Counted from the first letter of the stretch, positions 23,461 through 33,809 are shown. The stretch is 64,000 bases of DNA from Breviolum minutum Mf 1.05b.01 (GCA_000507305.1 DF239261.1:124001-188000); one strand, 5' to 3'. Made by a program: numbers and translations. The notes: generated by a model from the sequence alone, not told the origin.

Positions 23461-23565
23461 TACCCTCCGGAAGTTTAACATAGCCCCTGAAAAGTTACCT
23501 CCCCAATAGGAAACTAGTCTTCCAACCACCATTTTTCAGGGGCTATGTTAAACTTTTGAGGGGTA
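23461..23565. repeat. Foldback element, family F
   Basis: TACCCTCCGGAAGTTTAACA with TAGCCCCTGAAAA at the left, TTTTTCAGGGGCTATGTTAA and ACTTTTGAGGGGTA at the right. TA lies at both ends. Related copies are at 25688-25800 and 57684-57782. Confidence 0.8.
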
Positions 23566-23619
23566 TATAGAGAATAAAAGGTACCCAAAGTAAGTAGGTT
23601 AATAACCAGGTAATCGTTT

Positions 23620-23740
23620 TCATTTCCTAAGGATCGGGTTCTGGGACCTTTTCCAAATGGCCTTTCCATGGCTTATCAATGGGGTCAATGGGGGTGATCC
23701 TAACCACTTACAAGTCCTGGGATGATCCTCCAAGTACCAG
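23620..23740. repeat. Foldback element, family G (partial)
   Basis: CTTTTCCAAATGGCC, then CTAACCACTTACAAGTCCTG and GGGATGATCCTCCAAGTA. Right half good, left half eroded. Confidence 0.5.
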
Positions 23741-23790
23741 CCGGGAAATCGGGAGGTCAAAATCCGCTTGAGAAAATTTGTCCTCCCAAG

Positions 23791-23982
23791 TGTTTAGTTG
23801 ATGCAATGTTGATGCTAATGGAAGCCCTAACAGAAAAGTGCCCGAAAGAAAGTGTGTCTGATTTTTATTCTCGAACTATAGGACCAATTTGCCCGGAATG
23901 TGGTTCCCAGAAATTTTGTTTGCCATCAGGTGGTGGATGGGTTCACGTTGTTGCGGCTGACTACTTGGATAGGTTAAAGTAA
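23791..23982 (+). CDS. Candidate terminal exon, Cys-containing unknown protein
   Basis: The open segment reads CLVDAMLMLMEALTEKCPKE, then SVSDFYSRTIGPICPECGSQ, KFCLPSGGGW and VHVVAADYLDRLK before a TAA. The composition is natural, with a CPECG zinc-ribbon-like knuckle. It follows an AAG boundary at 23790, and the sequence immediately upstream is repeat DNA (family G). A 3'-terminal exon of a plus-strand gene is the simplest reading. The family is unknown, and no upstream exon is confidently linked. Confidence 0.45.
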   Translation, partial: CLVDAMLMLMEALTEKCPKESVSDFYSRTIGPICPECGSQKFCLPSGGGWVHVVAADYLDRLK

Positions 23983-24539
23983 TGAACTCATAGCTTTCAT
24001 CGATTTTTTCTCTTTTTGTCAGAGACAGCAACTAACCAGTCAAAGAAAATTGTGATCAAAAAAACTATTTAAGCCAACATTTTGAGGTGTTTGTATGCTG
24101 AAGTATTGCAGCACTGCTGGCAGTTGCAGCTGTAAAATGGTCGGGATTTCTGTTGCACTTGGCCGTGTTACCCAGCTGGCCCCTTTCTGTTGATATTGGT
24201 TCAACCACCAACCTCCCATAGTTCCTGAAAAGATTTCTATATTTTCTATTTTCAATCACTGATTTCACAGCGTTTCCTGGATACTTAAAGCTTGGAGCTC
24301 ATGAATCATATTTCACCGACCTCTCAACCAACGCTTGAAAACTTGATTCCATTGTGATTTCTACCAACTTGTTCGCTTCCAACCTAAAAAACAACACCCG
24401 AAGATCAACCAAAACTTTTCATTTCTTTAATGCTTGATCAAACACGTATCCGTATTGTGTTGTTATGTTTTTTTTGTTTCCATTTTTTAGTGCTTGTACC
24501 GCCATTTTCTCAAATATTTGGATGTCCTAGGAAGTTGGG

Positions 24540-24700
24540 ATCAATGGTTAGTGGTAGTTAGAACCCGATTATATATACAGTATATATATATATCCCATTT
24601 ATAAGTAGGTTATCAGCCATGGATGCGCCTACTAATCCTATCTAACCCCAAGATAAGTAGCTTATAACCCCCAATTTCCCAATATACCCCAGGAAGTAGG
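24540..24700. repeat. Family H-like repeat region
   Basis: GGATGTCCTAGGAAGTTGGG near 24520-24540 resembles the left arm of the element at 30918-31055. TATA-rich and 'TTATAACCCC' words follow. Diverged and uncertain. Confidence 0.35.
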
Positions 24701-24711
24701 TATAACCCCAA

Positions 24712-24869
24712 TATCAATGGTTGTTTCTGGTTCCCCTTAATAGGTGGTAGGTGGTATATAATCCCCCAATTGGCAGTATATACCACTTATATACCACTTA
24801 TATATTGCCAGTTGGGTGATTATATTTTACCTACCACCTATTAAGGGGAACCAGGAACAACCATTGATG
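24712..24869. repeat. Long inverted repeat (hairpin)
   Basis: The left arm begins ATCAATGGTTGTTTCTGGTT and the right arm ends AACCAGGAACAACCATTGAT. The match continues inward through CCCCTTAATAGGTGGTAGGT and its complement, giving arms of about 65 nt that are nearly perfect around a short AT-rich loop. It is one of the strongest foldback structures in the window and would make a long RNA hairpin if transcribed. Confidence 0.8.
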
Positions 24870-25019
24870 TTGATACTCTCTGGAGTGATTGGTTGCTGCA
24901 TTATTTGAAATGAGACAAGACTTGCAAAATGATCATTCAGTCGATTACCAAAGAAGACATGGACATGTTTCTTTCTGGATGTTGCCTGGTCCATGCAAAA
25001 AAAAAATTTAATCTTCCAT

Positions 25020-25151
25020 GAATTCCTTCATCCCGCAGCCAGTGCCGCCAGGATGGTTGGGCCGAGGTAGGAGATGTGAAACCTCAACGTGCAGGAACTG
25101 GAGCTACCACTGATTCTTGTTTTTACAAATGGAACAGATGGAAAATGACTT
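25020..25151. other. Possible micro-exon before a microsatellite
   Basis: CATCCCGCAG is followed by CCAGTGCCGCCAGGATGGTT and GGGCCGAG|GTAGGAG, that is, acceptor and donor consensus only 29 nt apart. This is suggestive only. Confidence 0.2.
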
Positions 25152-25479
<328 letters not shown>

Positions 25480-25689
25480 ATGTTTATTCTTGATTCTTGC
25501 TATTTCTTTCCTTTGTTCAGTTTTTTGTCGGGTCATTTGGGATGCCAGAACCACTCCCACCATGCAATCGTGGAGGTCTAGGGAGTTTGGGGTTGGGATC
25601 TCCAACAAATGGAGCTCCTCACCACCAAGATGACAGTATGTTTTCTATATGGCGACCGGGGGGGTATCCAGAACGAAACCTTTATAAAC

Positions 25690-25800
25690 TCCCGAAGTTT
25701 AACAGCTAGCCCCTGCAAAAATGGTGGTTGGAAGACAAGCCTTTCCTATTGGGAAGGTAACATTTTTTGGGGCGAACTGTAAAGCTTTGGGGTGGTATTC
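25690..25800. repeat. Foldback element, family F
   Basis: CTCCCGAAGTTTAACAGCTA and GCCCCTGCAAAAATGGTGG at the left, TTTTTTGGGGCGAACTG at the right. More decayed than 23461-23565. Confidence 0.5.
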
Positions 25801-25922
25801 TTGTCGGTGTTTCTGGGAGAAGTTTCAAAAAAAAACAATCCCTGGGTCCAATGTATCACCGTCTAACTCATTGGCAAAGAGTTAAGCCTTAGGCGAAAAA
25901 CATCAACCATCCTTGGGTGTGG

Positions 25923-26013
25923 CCCCTTCCCAGTAACAGTGGCAAATAAAGGTTTTTAGGGATTCCCTACTAAAAATGTAATCATCCTGGTGGTCACTGT
26001 TACTGGGAAGGGG
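25923..26013. repeat. Foldback element, family O
   Basis: CCCCTTCCCAGTAACAGTGG at the left and CACTGTTACTGGGAAGGGG at the right are perfect complements over 18 bp. The inner sequence TCCCTACTAAAAATGTAATC is shared with 20217-20300. Confidence 0.75.
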
Positions 26014-26163
26014 CAATACCCAATCAAAACCGATATTGAAACCATTTTTTGAAGATTCCATGGGGCAACATTTGGGGGAGTGAGGCAGGCAGGCAAACTA
26101 AATCAATACTGCAGATGTTCTCCCACACATTCATTGGTGCTGGCAAAAAAATTGAAGACAGCA

Positions 26164-26272
26164 AATACACCCTGGAAAATGAACATCGAACCTGAACATC
26201 ACCTGCTTTAAGAGGAAAGTCATCTTCCAAACCTTCATGTTTGGTTTCCATGTTAGTTTTCAGTGGTGAACT
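26164..26272. repeat. Foldback element, family E
   Basis: ACACCCTGGAAAATGAACAT at the left; TCATCTTCCAAACCTTCATG and TTTCCATGTTAGTTTTCAG at the right. Moderately diverged. Confidence 0.55.
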
Positions 26273-26437
26273 TAAGAAGGAGGTTTCCCATTTGCGCCAG
26301 TCTCACTGTGGTTTGAACCCACGGATTTTCAATCAGCTTATCTACCAGGATGTCTACGGTACTTAGTTAATGGATCGCATAAGTAGCCAATCACGGGGAG
26401 CGAAGAAGCTCATGAATGCCCTATTGTTCAAGCTCCA

Positions 26438-26584
26438 TGCAAGGTGGACCCTACTAGTTATACGGTATACTAGTTATAAATGGAGGTAATAAGAATGGCC
26501 TTATAAATGGGGAGGTGTTATTTCGCCCCTACATGTGGAGCTACAAGCCCTACGTATAACTGGTTTCTGGGCTCCACCTTTTAG
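26438..26584. repeat. Foldback element, family D
   Basis: CAAGGTGGACCCTACTAG at the left, with TTATACGGTATACTAGTTAT showing a short internal duplication, and TAACTGGTTTCTGGGCTCCA CCTT at the right. Confidence 0.65.
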
Positions 26585-27636
26585 ACATCTCAGGGAGTCA
26601 TCAATCACGACTTATCCTCACTGCGTCACTGAGGATGAAGAAATTTTGGAATTGGAAGCTCGTTTTTAATATGTTTTGGTATAGCCCTCAGGTGATGTTA
26701 CCCCCAAAAGGTAGTTTAGTATAGAAAAATTCTCCCCAAAAAAAGCCCCCAAAAAAATCAAGTTTCGGAATTCCGTCGTGTCGTTTGCCTGGGCAATAAA
26801 AAAATAGCGACCAACCTTACCCGCCGGGAACGGTTGGTTGGTTGGTTGGTCACCCCAAAAAATGGTGCTGATTGTAAGGGAATCCCCCCAAGGTGGCCGG
26901 ATTTGCCCATTTGCTGGATCCGAGATTCTCGGGTGTAAAACAACCGGCCATGAACATCTCATCATCTCATCTCCGTGTTGCAGGAATTCCATGGAATTTC
27001 CCCTCAAAATCCTGAGACATTCATTGATTTTCTTTTAAGGTGATTTTTATTGATTGATTGTGTTCGAAGAATGAGGTGGTGAATGTGAAGATCTAAAAAG
27101 ATTTTGTATATTTGCCCTTCTCTCCTTGATTGTGTTTGTTCCATTATTTTTGGTTTGGTTGGAAACTCTTTGTCATAGTCAATGATCACTACGATACTTC
27201 TGATTTAAATCGTACAGATGTATTTGAACATTTCAGAGCAGCAGCCGGTATCCCTACTCGACCCACTTTCTGGTGGTCATGGGTCTAAACTCGGGGTATC
27301 CCCCGCATTCCCGGAGAGTTTTTGTTGGAACCAAAGCCTACAGGGTCACGTCACATGGGTGAATTTGTGTAAGCATCTTGAAGATAGAACCAACCACCTA
27401 TATATATATATATATATGACTTATTACATCTTATTATGGTGATCTTTCCGCCAATATTCCTCATCCACCTCCATTTTGGTAGGTTCCAGCTGTTCATTTT
27501 TCCAGGGGTGTAAGGGAATCCCCGCCAAATGTCCTTAATGTAGGTGTTTTATTTTTCCGGAATTGATAGGTATACGGTATGTTAGTTCCCAAGTATTCCG
27601 TATTTCTGACAATTTTTCACATGAAGTTAGTTTATA
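26585..27636. other. Unassigned sequence
   Basis: A TTGG run (26833-26850), a (TA)n patch (27400-27417) and unremarkable short frames. No gene supported. Confidence 0.4.
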
Positions 27637-27734
27637 TACCCTCCAGGGAACTAACATATCCTTTTCCCAAGACAGTTTTGAATCGATGATTTTCTATTTC
27701 CCCAGGTGGGGATATGTTAGTTTCCTGGAGGGTA
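27637..27734. repeat. Foldback element, family A
   Basis: TACCCTCCAGGGAACTAACA at the left and TGTTAGTTTCCTGGAGGGTA at the right, near-perfect complements with TA at both ends. The centre TTTTGAATCGATGATTTTC recurs at 63373-63470. Confidence 0.8.
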
Positions 27735-28008
27735 TCTTTGATTCGCCTTGTTTTTTTGTTTCGCTTCGCCAGGATGAAGCCGAAGAAATTTGGGATTGGA
27801 CTTTGGAAGGAGATTCTTCAGAAGGTAGCACACATCAGCAACTTGGATTCCATGAAAAAACCTTGGGTTGTTTGGATTGCAACTGGGATTTTCACATGCA
27901 GTGTTGGGAGAGTGTACAGCTGGAGAGTCTGGCACTAAGTTTCGGAGCTTTAAACAGTTTGGATTGTATAGATGGATTTTTCGACCCATTACAGGGTTTC
28001 ATACAAAG
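27735..28008 (+). other. Possible coding fragment, unassigned
   Basis: After CGCCAG, two overlapping plus-strand frames are open for about 200 nt. One reads MKPKKFGIGLWKEILQKVAH and PWVVWIATGIFTCSVG. The overlap of frames and the lack of a donor keep this undecided. Confidence 0.25.
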
Positions 28009-28126
28009 CTAGCTGGTGGTTTTCGAACTTTTTTTATTTTGACCACCCCAATTTGTGGGTTTCATGATCCAATTTGACTTGCGCATATTTGTTTCAATTG
28101 GATTGTTTGAAACCACCAACCAGAGA
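28009..28126. repeat. Foldback element, family I
   Basis: AGCTAGCTGGTGGTTTTCGA at the left; GATCCAATTTGACTTGCGCA inside; GTTTGAAACCACCAACCAG at the right. Confidence 0.7.
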
Positions 28127-29219
28127 ATATGTTTGAAATTGGCACGTGGATTCGATGACGGCCTTGCAAGATGACGGGCTTGGGCCAACTGCTCGGATGA
28201 ATTTTTAGCGGTTTCTTCCAGTTGAATGCTAGGATTGGTTTGTTTTTCAGGTGATTTTGTATCCCGGATTCTACCATGGTAAAAGTACCATTTTGCATCA
28301 TTGATTCAGGGAATATTTATGTTTTTTTTCAGCCACCTGTTTGCAAAACTACGCGGAGATTGGGAGATTGGGTTGAAAACACCAAGCGAGTATATGTGTT
28401 CTTACATTTGATATTTGATCTGCATGGTCGATACCTGGATTGTGGCGATTTTTTGTGGTTTGGGTTCAGCGCGTGTGGTGCACTGTTTTAAAGGATTTCA
28501 ACTGGTCATCAAGTCCTGCAAAGGACTTGGTTTTCAGCAGGGCGTGTTGTTTTTGATGTTTGCCTAAATGGTATCTACGTTGTGTAGTGAAACAAATCCT
28601 GATAATCCTGGATAGTCTATAGTAATTTGGAGAGCTGAGTGTGGCTATTCAATTCCAGATATTCCACGATTTTCCAGGTTACTGGAAAGTCCATGGTACT
28701 TAAGTAAATGGATTATAAATTATAACTATAATAGATCAACTTACTAACCTCAACCCCTGCAACACTGGGGTTGAGTTTGATGAGTTTCCTTGTTGAGAAG
28801 GTCTAACCTTACATGGGCTATGTCCTGTTCGTTTCGTGGAGGGGTATCTGATCTGACGGCTTTCTGAGGTGGGTCTTAGATGACTTCCTAGATCCTTGGC
28901 TTTGGAAGGTACAGGGATTACAGGGCACCTACCAGTTTTATTATGGAGTTACTGTTTATTGGACCCCTGTTTTAAATGGCCTGATTATCAGTGATAACTG
29001 CTGCTGATATAACCGCTATAAGTGGAGTATATATCCGATTTTGATTAAGCCCCCATTTTTCTTCACCTTTGTCAGAGATATGCTGTGATTCGGCTTAGTC
29101 TGAATAGCTTTGCATAGCGGAACGGAATCCCTTTGTTTTGGGGATGTCGACCTTCATTTCGGATGGGTTGAATATTTCAGGATATGTTTTTCTTTTTTGG
29201 GGGGGGGTCCAAAGGTACA
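28127..29219. other. Unassigned sequence with a family D remnant
   Basis: GCACCTACCAGTTTTATTAT, ATGGCCTGATTATCAG and CTATAAGTGGAG between about 28925 and 29030 look like an eroded family D element. Nothing else is recognised. Confidence 0.35.
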
Positions 29220-29317
29220 TACCCTTTCTGGCAAACCAACATAGCCATGGCAAATCCCCATCTTTCTTGGTAAATAATGGTGGATTTGCCATGGCTATGT
29301 TCATTTAACGGAGTGTA
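29220..29317. repeat. Foldback element, family B-like
   Basis: TACCCTTTCTGGCAAACCAA and CATAGCCATGGCAAATCC at the left; GGATTTGCCATGGCTATGTT and a diverged GGAGTGTA at the right. The inner 20 bp arms are perfect. TA lies at both ends. Confidence 0.7.
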
Positions 29318-30037
29318 TATAGATATAGATTTATATATATATATATATATTCACATCCTTTCCTGAGTTTCAAACCCAACAAGGAATGACACCCGTCCTT
29401 TCGTGAAAAATCCGGGTACGGTTCACAACGTTTTTTTGTGCCTTGGTTTTTTGGCTTTCCAGACGGGTCCCAAGGTGAGTGATACCAAGGACCTTCCCAA
29501 GGAGGTTCCAATTGAAACACCGGTGAAAGATCCTGGGAAGCAAAGAACATCAATGTTTTGATGGAAGAGCTCTTGCAATATCTACAGTCAGTGGATATGT
29601 TTTTGGCTTGAATGCCATATGAATATGGCGCGGCGAATGGTGGCAGTTTTTGTTGATCATGTTTTTTTGCGATTGTTTATTTTTACCACGATCCTGTGGC
29701 GGGAAATGATCCAATTTGACGAGCATAGGGTCTGTCTCAAAATCAGGCATGCAGTCCTTTGAATCCTGTTTGGTGATGGCTTTAAATATGTTTTTTTATG
29801 TTTTTTTTCTATTTGGCCCCGGGAAGCTCAACCTCTTTTGGTTAAACACCGGGAAGCTTAACTTACCTGTTTTGATCAACAAACATGTTTTGTGTTGTGT
29901 GTGGGGGGAACCCCTTCATGATTATGAGAAAACAAAAAAAGAACATGTTCCTTTATTGAAATGAATCCCTTTTGAGGTCATTCGTGATGTTTTGTGAAAT
30001 TTGTCCGCCCTGGCGGCTCCTCGAAAATCTCGCCAGC
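29318..30037. other. Unassigned sequence
   Basis: AT repeat at 29330-29350 and a fragment of family I (GATCCAATTTGACGAGCATA) at 29709-29728. No gene supported. Confidence 0.4.
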
Positions 30038-30200
30038 GAAACATCCAAGCGCCCATCCTAAGGAGAAAGCACCAGAAACCGTGCCCGTGAAAGCTCCAGA
30101 AAGTGTGCCCGTGTCGCCCAAGAATGATCCACCCGTGCAACATGGCTATTGTTGCCGAGGCTGGGGGGCCACCCGAGTCGGGCGGATGATGGAAACCATA
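30038..30200 (+). CDS. Candidate exon, Lys/Pro-rich repeat protein
   Basis: After a CGCCAG acceptor the frame reads KEKAPETVPVKAPESVPVSP, an internal repeat of KAPE-x-VPV, then KNDPPVQHGYCCRGWGATRV and GRMMET. Codons are GC-ending, unlike the AT-rich flanks. A Pro/Lys/Glu linker of a larger protein is likely. The donor is not obvious (possibly a non-canonical GA after CCATAA). The minus-strand frame opposite is also open but Trp/Arg-rich and less natural. Confidence 0.4.
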
Positions 30201-30474
30201 AGATAGGCATCTTTGGAAGACCTTTTCCAAATAGAAGATGTTTGGACCCCCCAAAAAGATGTTTGGTTGAACAGCAAAATCAATGCAACATCTCCAAATC
30301 AATGGTGTCTTTGGATGCCTATAGGGAAAAACAACATCAACAGAAACTGAAAACCGTATATCTATTCAAAACCTTCGCGCTTTTTTCATATGTTTCCAGC
30401 AATGAAGTTTTTTTGCAGGGGGATTCCAAGACGACTTATTCCTAGGCGCCTTGGAAGACGTTAATATAACCTAC

Positions 30475-30620
30475 GAGGTGGGCCCCATATCACTTATAAG
30501 TAGGAGCCCATAGCTCCACCAAGAGGGGGTGAAAGAACCCCAGCGAAAGCCATGTATTTTCGGCCATTTATACGGGTGAAATTTCATTCCATTTATAACG
30601 ATCGTACTAGGGGTCCACCA
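30475..30620. repeat. Foldback element, family D
   Basis: CGAGGTGGGCCCCATATCAC and TTATAAGTAGGAG at the left; TTATAACGATCGTACTAGGG and GTCCACCATG at the right, keeping the CGATCG hallmark on the right side. Confidence 0.65.
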
Positions 30621-30622
30621 TG

Positions 30623-30704
30623 TACCCTCCCTGATGCCAAGATAGCACAGGGGTTGGAAGACAAAGCCCTCCTGGTAAGTGCAATATTAGTTTTCGGGAG
30701 GTTA
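30623..30704. repeat. Foldback element, family E, abutting family D
   Basis: TACCCTCCCTGATGCCAAGA at the left, GGGGTTGGAAGACAAAGCCC inside, and ATTAGTTTTCGGGAGGTTA at the right. It starts 2 bp after the D element ends. Confidence 0.65.
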
Positions 30705-30917
30705 ATAATTTATATATGTTTATGTATATAATATGTGTATATATTCATACGAATATGAATGTTTTTTTTCAATTTGTTGGGTGTTTGATATTATGGACGT
30801 TTCACCCCCGAATTGGCATTTAGCAAGATACTTTACATATTCATGAAACATGTCTAGCTGCTTCATGAAACATGATTGTGTGTGTTTACCCTGTTTTTTC
30901 CTTAGAAACGCATACTT

Positions 30918-31055
30918 GGATGTTCCAGGAAGTTAGTAAATGGTGAGTAAATGGCGTATAAATCTTATAACCTACTTATACATGGGGTATATTGGGGTTA
31001 CAACCCACTTACTAACCTTTTAATTAATTGCTAACTTCCTGGAATATCCTAGTAC
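30918..31055. repeat. Foldback element, family H
   Basis: TTGGATGTTCCAGGAAGTTA at the left and TAACTTCCTGGAATATCCTA at the right. Inner arms include GTTAGTAAATGG and ACTTACTAACC. A related left arm is near 24520. Confidence 0.7.
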
Positions 31056-31189
31056 CCAATCCAAAAAACAACAGTGGTTACACACATCCTGGGAAATAAT
31101 CCAAGAGGTCCAGGCACGTGAAGGCTTGCGATGTTAAGACCCTCGAAGTTAAGCAAATTGACCATCAAGGCGTTCCCCCATTATAGTTC

Positions 31190-31290
31190 TTAGTTCGGGG
31201 TTTTTGGGGCCCCTTTAAGTAGGGTAAGTTATAACCATTACAGTAATAGAGGTTAGAACTCCATTTAAAAAAACTGGTAGGGGCAACCAT
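31190..31290. repeat. Family D remnant
   Basis: GTAAGTTATAACCATTACAG and TTAGAACTCCATTTAAAAAA with ACTGGTAGGGGCAACC. The inner half of a D element. Confidence 0.4.
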
Positions 31291-31529
31291 TAATTTTTCA
31301 GGGTCAAGTTTCGAAACTTCAAGGGTGACTTGTGTGGCTTGTGCTGCTTCCTGTCGACAGGATGTAATGCCTGCATTTTTCATGGCTCTGACATTTTGTC
31401 TTCCAACTACCAAGCAATGACAGGGCCAGGGCAACTTGGCGTTCTGAAAGGGTTTTTTGTACCACTCTAGTAATTACACAATCTAGCCTAGAGACAGCCC
31501 ACCTTAGGTATAAGATCCATGTATATATC

Positions 31530-31817
31530 GATATAATTCAATATGTACATGGCTGATGGATCAAAACAAATATTGAGGGGAGTAGATAGATCCTCTCGTA
31601 CGGGAAGCCCTGATGTTTCTGGGGGGAAGCTATTTGGAGCCCAGTGGGCAAAAATCTCCATTGCAGATCGTTGTTGAAGGTTGGAACTTTCTTGGATTTG
31701 TTTAAGGGCATCTTTTAATTTGCACAATGGTGAATTAAACCACCTTTGGGGATTTTTTTTATTTTCTCCAAGCACCTTAAGCAAACCCAAGCGTGTGTCC
31801 GTTTGATAAGATATCAT
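31530..31817 (-). CDS. Candidate exon on the minus strand, unknown protein
   Basis: On the minus strand a continuous frame reads LCKLKDALKQIQESSNLQQR, then SAMEIFAHWAPNSFPPETSG and LPVREDLSTPLNICFDPSAM. The composition is natural (amphipathic helix, then a Pro-rich loop) and there is no competing plus-strand frame. I do not recognise the family. Exon limits are unclear; the downstream part becomes AT-rich (ILNYIDIYMDLI), probably beyond the true end. Confidence 0.35.
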
Positions 31818-32029
31818 TGCAGTGTGTGGTGTTCCCCTTTTTGTATTTGGAAGTCTAGGGTGTAGGTCTCAGAATGGCTGCAAGAGTGGCGACGATGCTT
31901 CCCAAACTATTCACATTGAATCTGGCCAAATTAGAGCGACCTCAGCGAGGTCACCCAAATTAATTTTGAAATTGACGAGGTAGGCTGAGGCTGTCATTAG
32001 CAATGGAAGAAAAAAATAAAAAGAACTTT

Positions 32030-32310
32030 TGGAGGCCCGAAAAGTTTTTTCCACCACCCTGTCCCAGTCACACATTCGAACCCCTGGTCCCACGAAAGCC
32101 GAAAAAACTTTCCGGGGTTCGAAAAGTTTTTTTCTGCGATCCTGTCCCCGTCACATATTCGAACCCCTGGTCCCACGAAAGCCGAAAAAAAACTTTCAGG
32201 GGCCCGAAAAGTTTTTTTCTGCGATCCTGTCCCCGTCACATATATTCGAACCCCTGGTCCCACAAAAGCCGACCAAACTTTCCGCGGCCCCAAAAGTTCT
32301 TCTTTGCACG
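32030..32310. repeat. Tandem minisatellite, about 85 bp unit, three copies
   Basis: The word TTCGAACCCCTGGTCCCA recurs at 32075, 32158 and 32245 (spacings 83 and 87). The linking parts are GCCCGAAAAGTTTTTTTCTG and GATCCTGTCCCCGTCACATA. Unit length varies by a few bases in poly-T and poly-A runs. The overlapping open frames (PLVPRKPKK repeated) come from the repeat. TTCGAA is reminiscent of a tRNA T-loop, but no cloverleaf forms. Confidence 0.85.
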
Positions 32311-32655
32311 CGCACACTGGGACAAACACCCACCTCCCAACCCGACCTCCCGACCTTGATAATTTCCTATTTCAACCTTAATTCTCCCGAGGTGCAATTT
32401 CGAATTCCCAATTTAAAATTACGACCTCCGAAATATTATAAGTTCACCAGATTGAATATGCACGTATGTAAAGATGTTCATGTATACGTATGTATTTGTA
32501 TTTATATAAAGATGCCTGTTTTTATTTATATTTTCAAAGAACATATTTATATTTATGTAAATTTGACACATGAGCAGTGAAATTGAAACCTGCCTGGTTT
32601 CATTACATTTGCAATCTTTACATTTTTTCAACGAATCGGTAGAATGAGATGCACC

Positions 32656-32795
32656 AGGTTGGCTCCTTACCCATTTATAGGTCGGGTTATAGTTCCGCTT
32701 ATAGGGGTGAAATAACCCCAGTTACCCATTTATAAGGCTGTTTATAGGGGTTTTCACTCTTATTTGTAACTACCAGGGGCCCACATTGTAGTAGT
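32656..32795. repeat. Foldback element, family D
   Basis: CAGGTTGGCTCCTTACCCAT at the left, many TTATAGG/TTATAAGG steps, and TAACTACCAGGGGCCCACAT TG at the right. Confidence 0.55.
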
Positions 32796-33524
32796 TTTTT
32801 TTTGGGGGTAGCTCACCTGATATTTTACATCGAGGATTTGCGCATCACTGGATGTCATTCCGTCATGCAGTCCTCACAGAGATACCCCATGAGTATCCAT
32901 GAGTAATGTATCCTATAACACCAAGAATTTCAGGTGCAGGTACTAAATCTTATAAGGTTGTTTTTTGGGGTGGGTTTTCCCTTCCATGACGCTTACATAC
33001 AGCTTATGAAGGTGAGTACATCCATTTTAGGTACCTGAAATGTTTGGTGATTGTACTTGCAGCCTGTGACACCTACTGGTTGAGCCAAGAGAGCAAAATT
33101 TCAAGATGACTCGTCCATGGCAAGTGTCCCCAAAAAAAATGCTTGAAGCAAAAAACCTTTCCCCCCAACAAAAATCAGCATACAAGTTGAAAGTCCAAAC
33201 GTTTGAGCTTAGATTCAATGTGCTGGAATCTGGGGATACTGTTGATGAAAGAAATTTCAAACAACCACCCGGCATGTAAAAAAACCCGTAAATATTCGGA
33301 TGTGATATACTTATCAAGTGGTGCAGGATTTCTTCCATCAACAGTACCTCATAAAGTGTCGCGTTTTTGATTGGCAGTTTTGCAGGTGTCAAACCTGGTT
33401 TCCCCTCTCTGATGGTTTTTCTAAGGTACTTGATCGATGCGACTCAAAATACCGTGGCGGTACCAGTACCTTGGGCCAAACAACATCTTCGTTTACAGCT
33501 TCTTCATCTGCTTGTTTGTTTAAG
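32796..33524. other. Unassigned sequence upstream of the retrotransposon
   Basis: Short frames on both strands; no motif or repeat family is recognised apart from homopolymer T/G runs. Confidence 0.4.
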
Positions 33525-33566
33525 CAGGGGTCATTAAATTGCCAATTCTTGGGGGGGTCAAAATAT
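33525..33566. repeat. Family L element, left end, cut by the retrotransposon
   Basis: CAGGGGTCATTAAATTGCC followed by ATTCTTGGGGGGGTCAAA and ATAT matches the left arm of the family L element at 60262-60384 (CAGGGGTCATTAGATTACC). It ends where the 5' LTR begins. The matching right arm is not found after the 3' LTR. Confidence 0.6.
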
Positions 33567-33733
33567 TGTGAAAATGAGGAACATTGATGGCATGGAGTCT
33601 AAACATATCGGTTGGCATGTGTCAGCATGTGAGACTGGCCACAACATGTGGCTCAAGCATTCATTGCGTCACGTGCATAAAAGGAGCGGTGCATTCATCA
33701 CAACCTTGTTGCATCACGGCTACTAATTCCACA
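33567..33733 (+). repeat. 5' LTR
   Basis: Starts TGTGAAAATGAGGAACATTG and ends ACTAATTCCACA, with TG...CA termini. It matches 42786-42952 over 167 bp with a single difference (G at 33688, T at 42907). Very short for a copia LTR. Confidence 0.95.
33670..33684 (+). promoter_or_regulatory. Putative LTR promoter: E-box and TATA-like box
   Basis: CACGTG (33670-33675) directly followed by CATAAAAGG (33676-33684). The TATA-like box sits about 50 bp before the LTR end, so transcription could start inside the LTR. The same sequence is in the 3' LTR. The role is inferred; many dinoflagellate promoters lack a canonical TATA box. Confidence 0.4.
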
Positions 33734-33734
33734 T

Positions 33735-33746
33735 TGGTAGCGGAGC
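33735..33746 (+). other. Primer binding site, tRNA-Met type
   Basis: TGGTAGCGGAGC begins one base after the 5' LTR. Its complement would end in CUACCA, as in initiator-Met and some other Met tRNAs used by copia elements. The match to a specific host tRNA cannot be tested here. Confidence 0.7.
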
Positions 33747-33809
33747 GTTTTTCTCCGGGGGTTATCCATTTGGGTTAAAAGTCCCTCAACAATCCATAAG
33801 AGCCAGCAT

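Noticed and set aside
32040..32110. tRNA gene suggested by TTCGAA in the minisatellite
   Set aside because: No acceptor, D-arm or anticodon stem pairs around it on either strand.
32003..32580. Overlapping frames with PLVPRKPKK repeats as a repeat protein gene
   Set aside because: Follows the 83-87 bp minisatellite; two frames and both strands are equally open.
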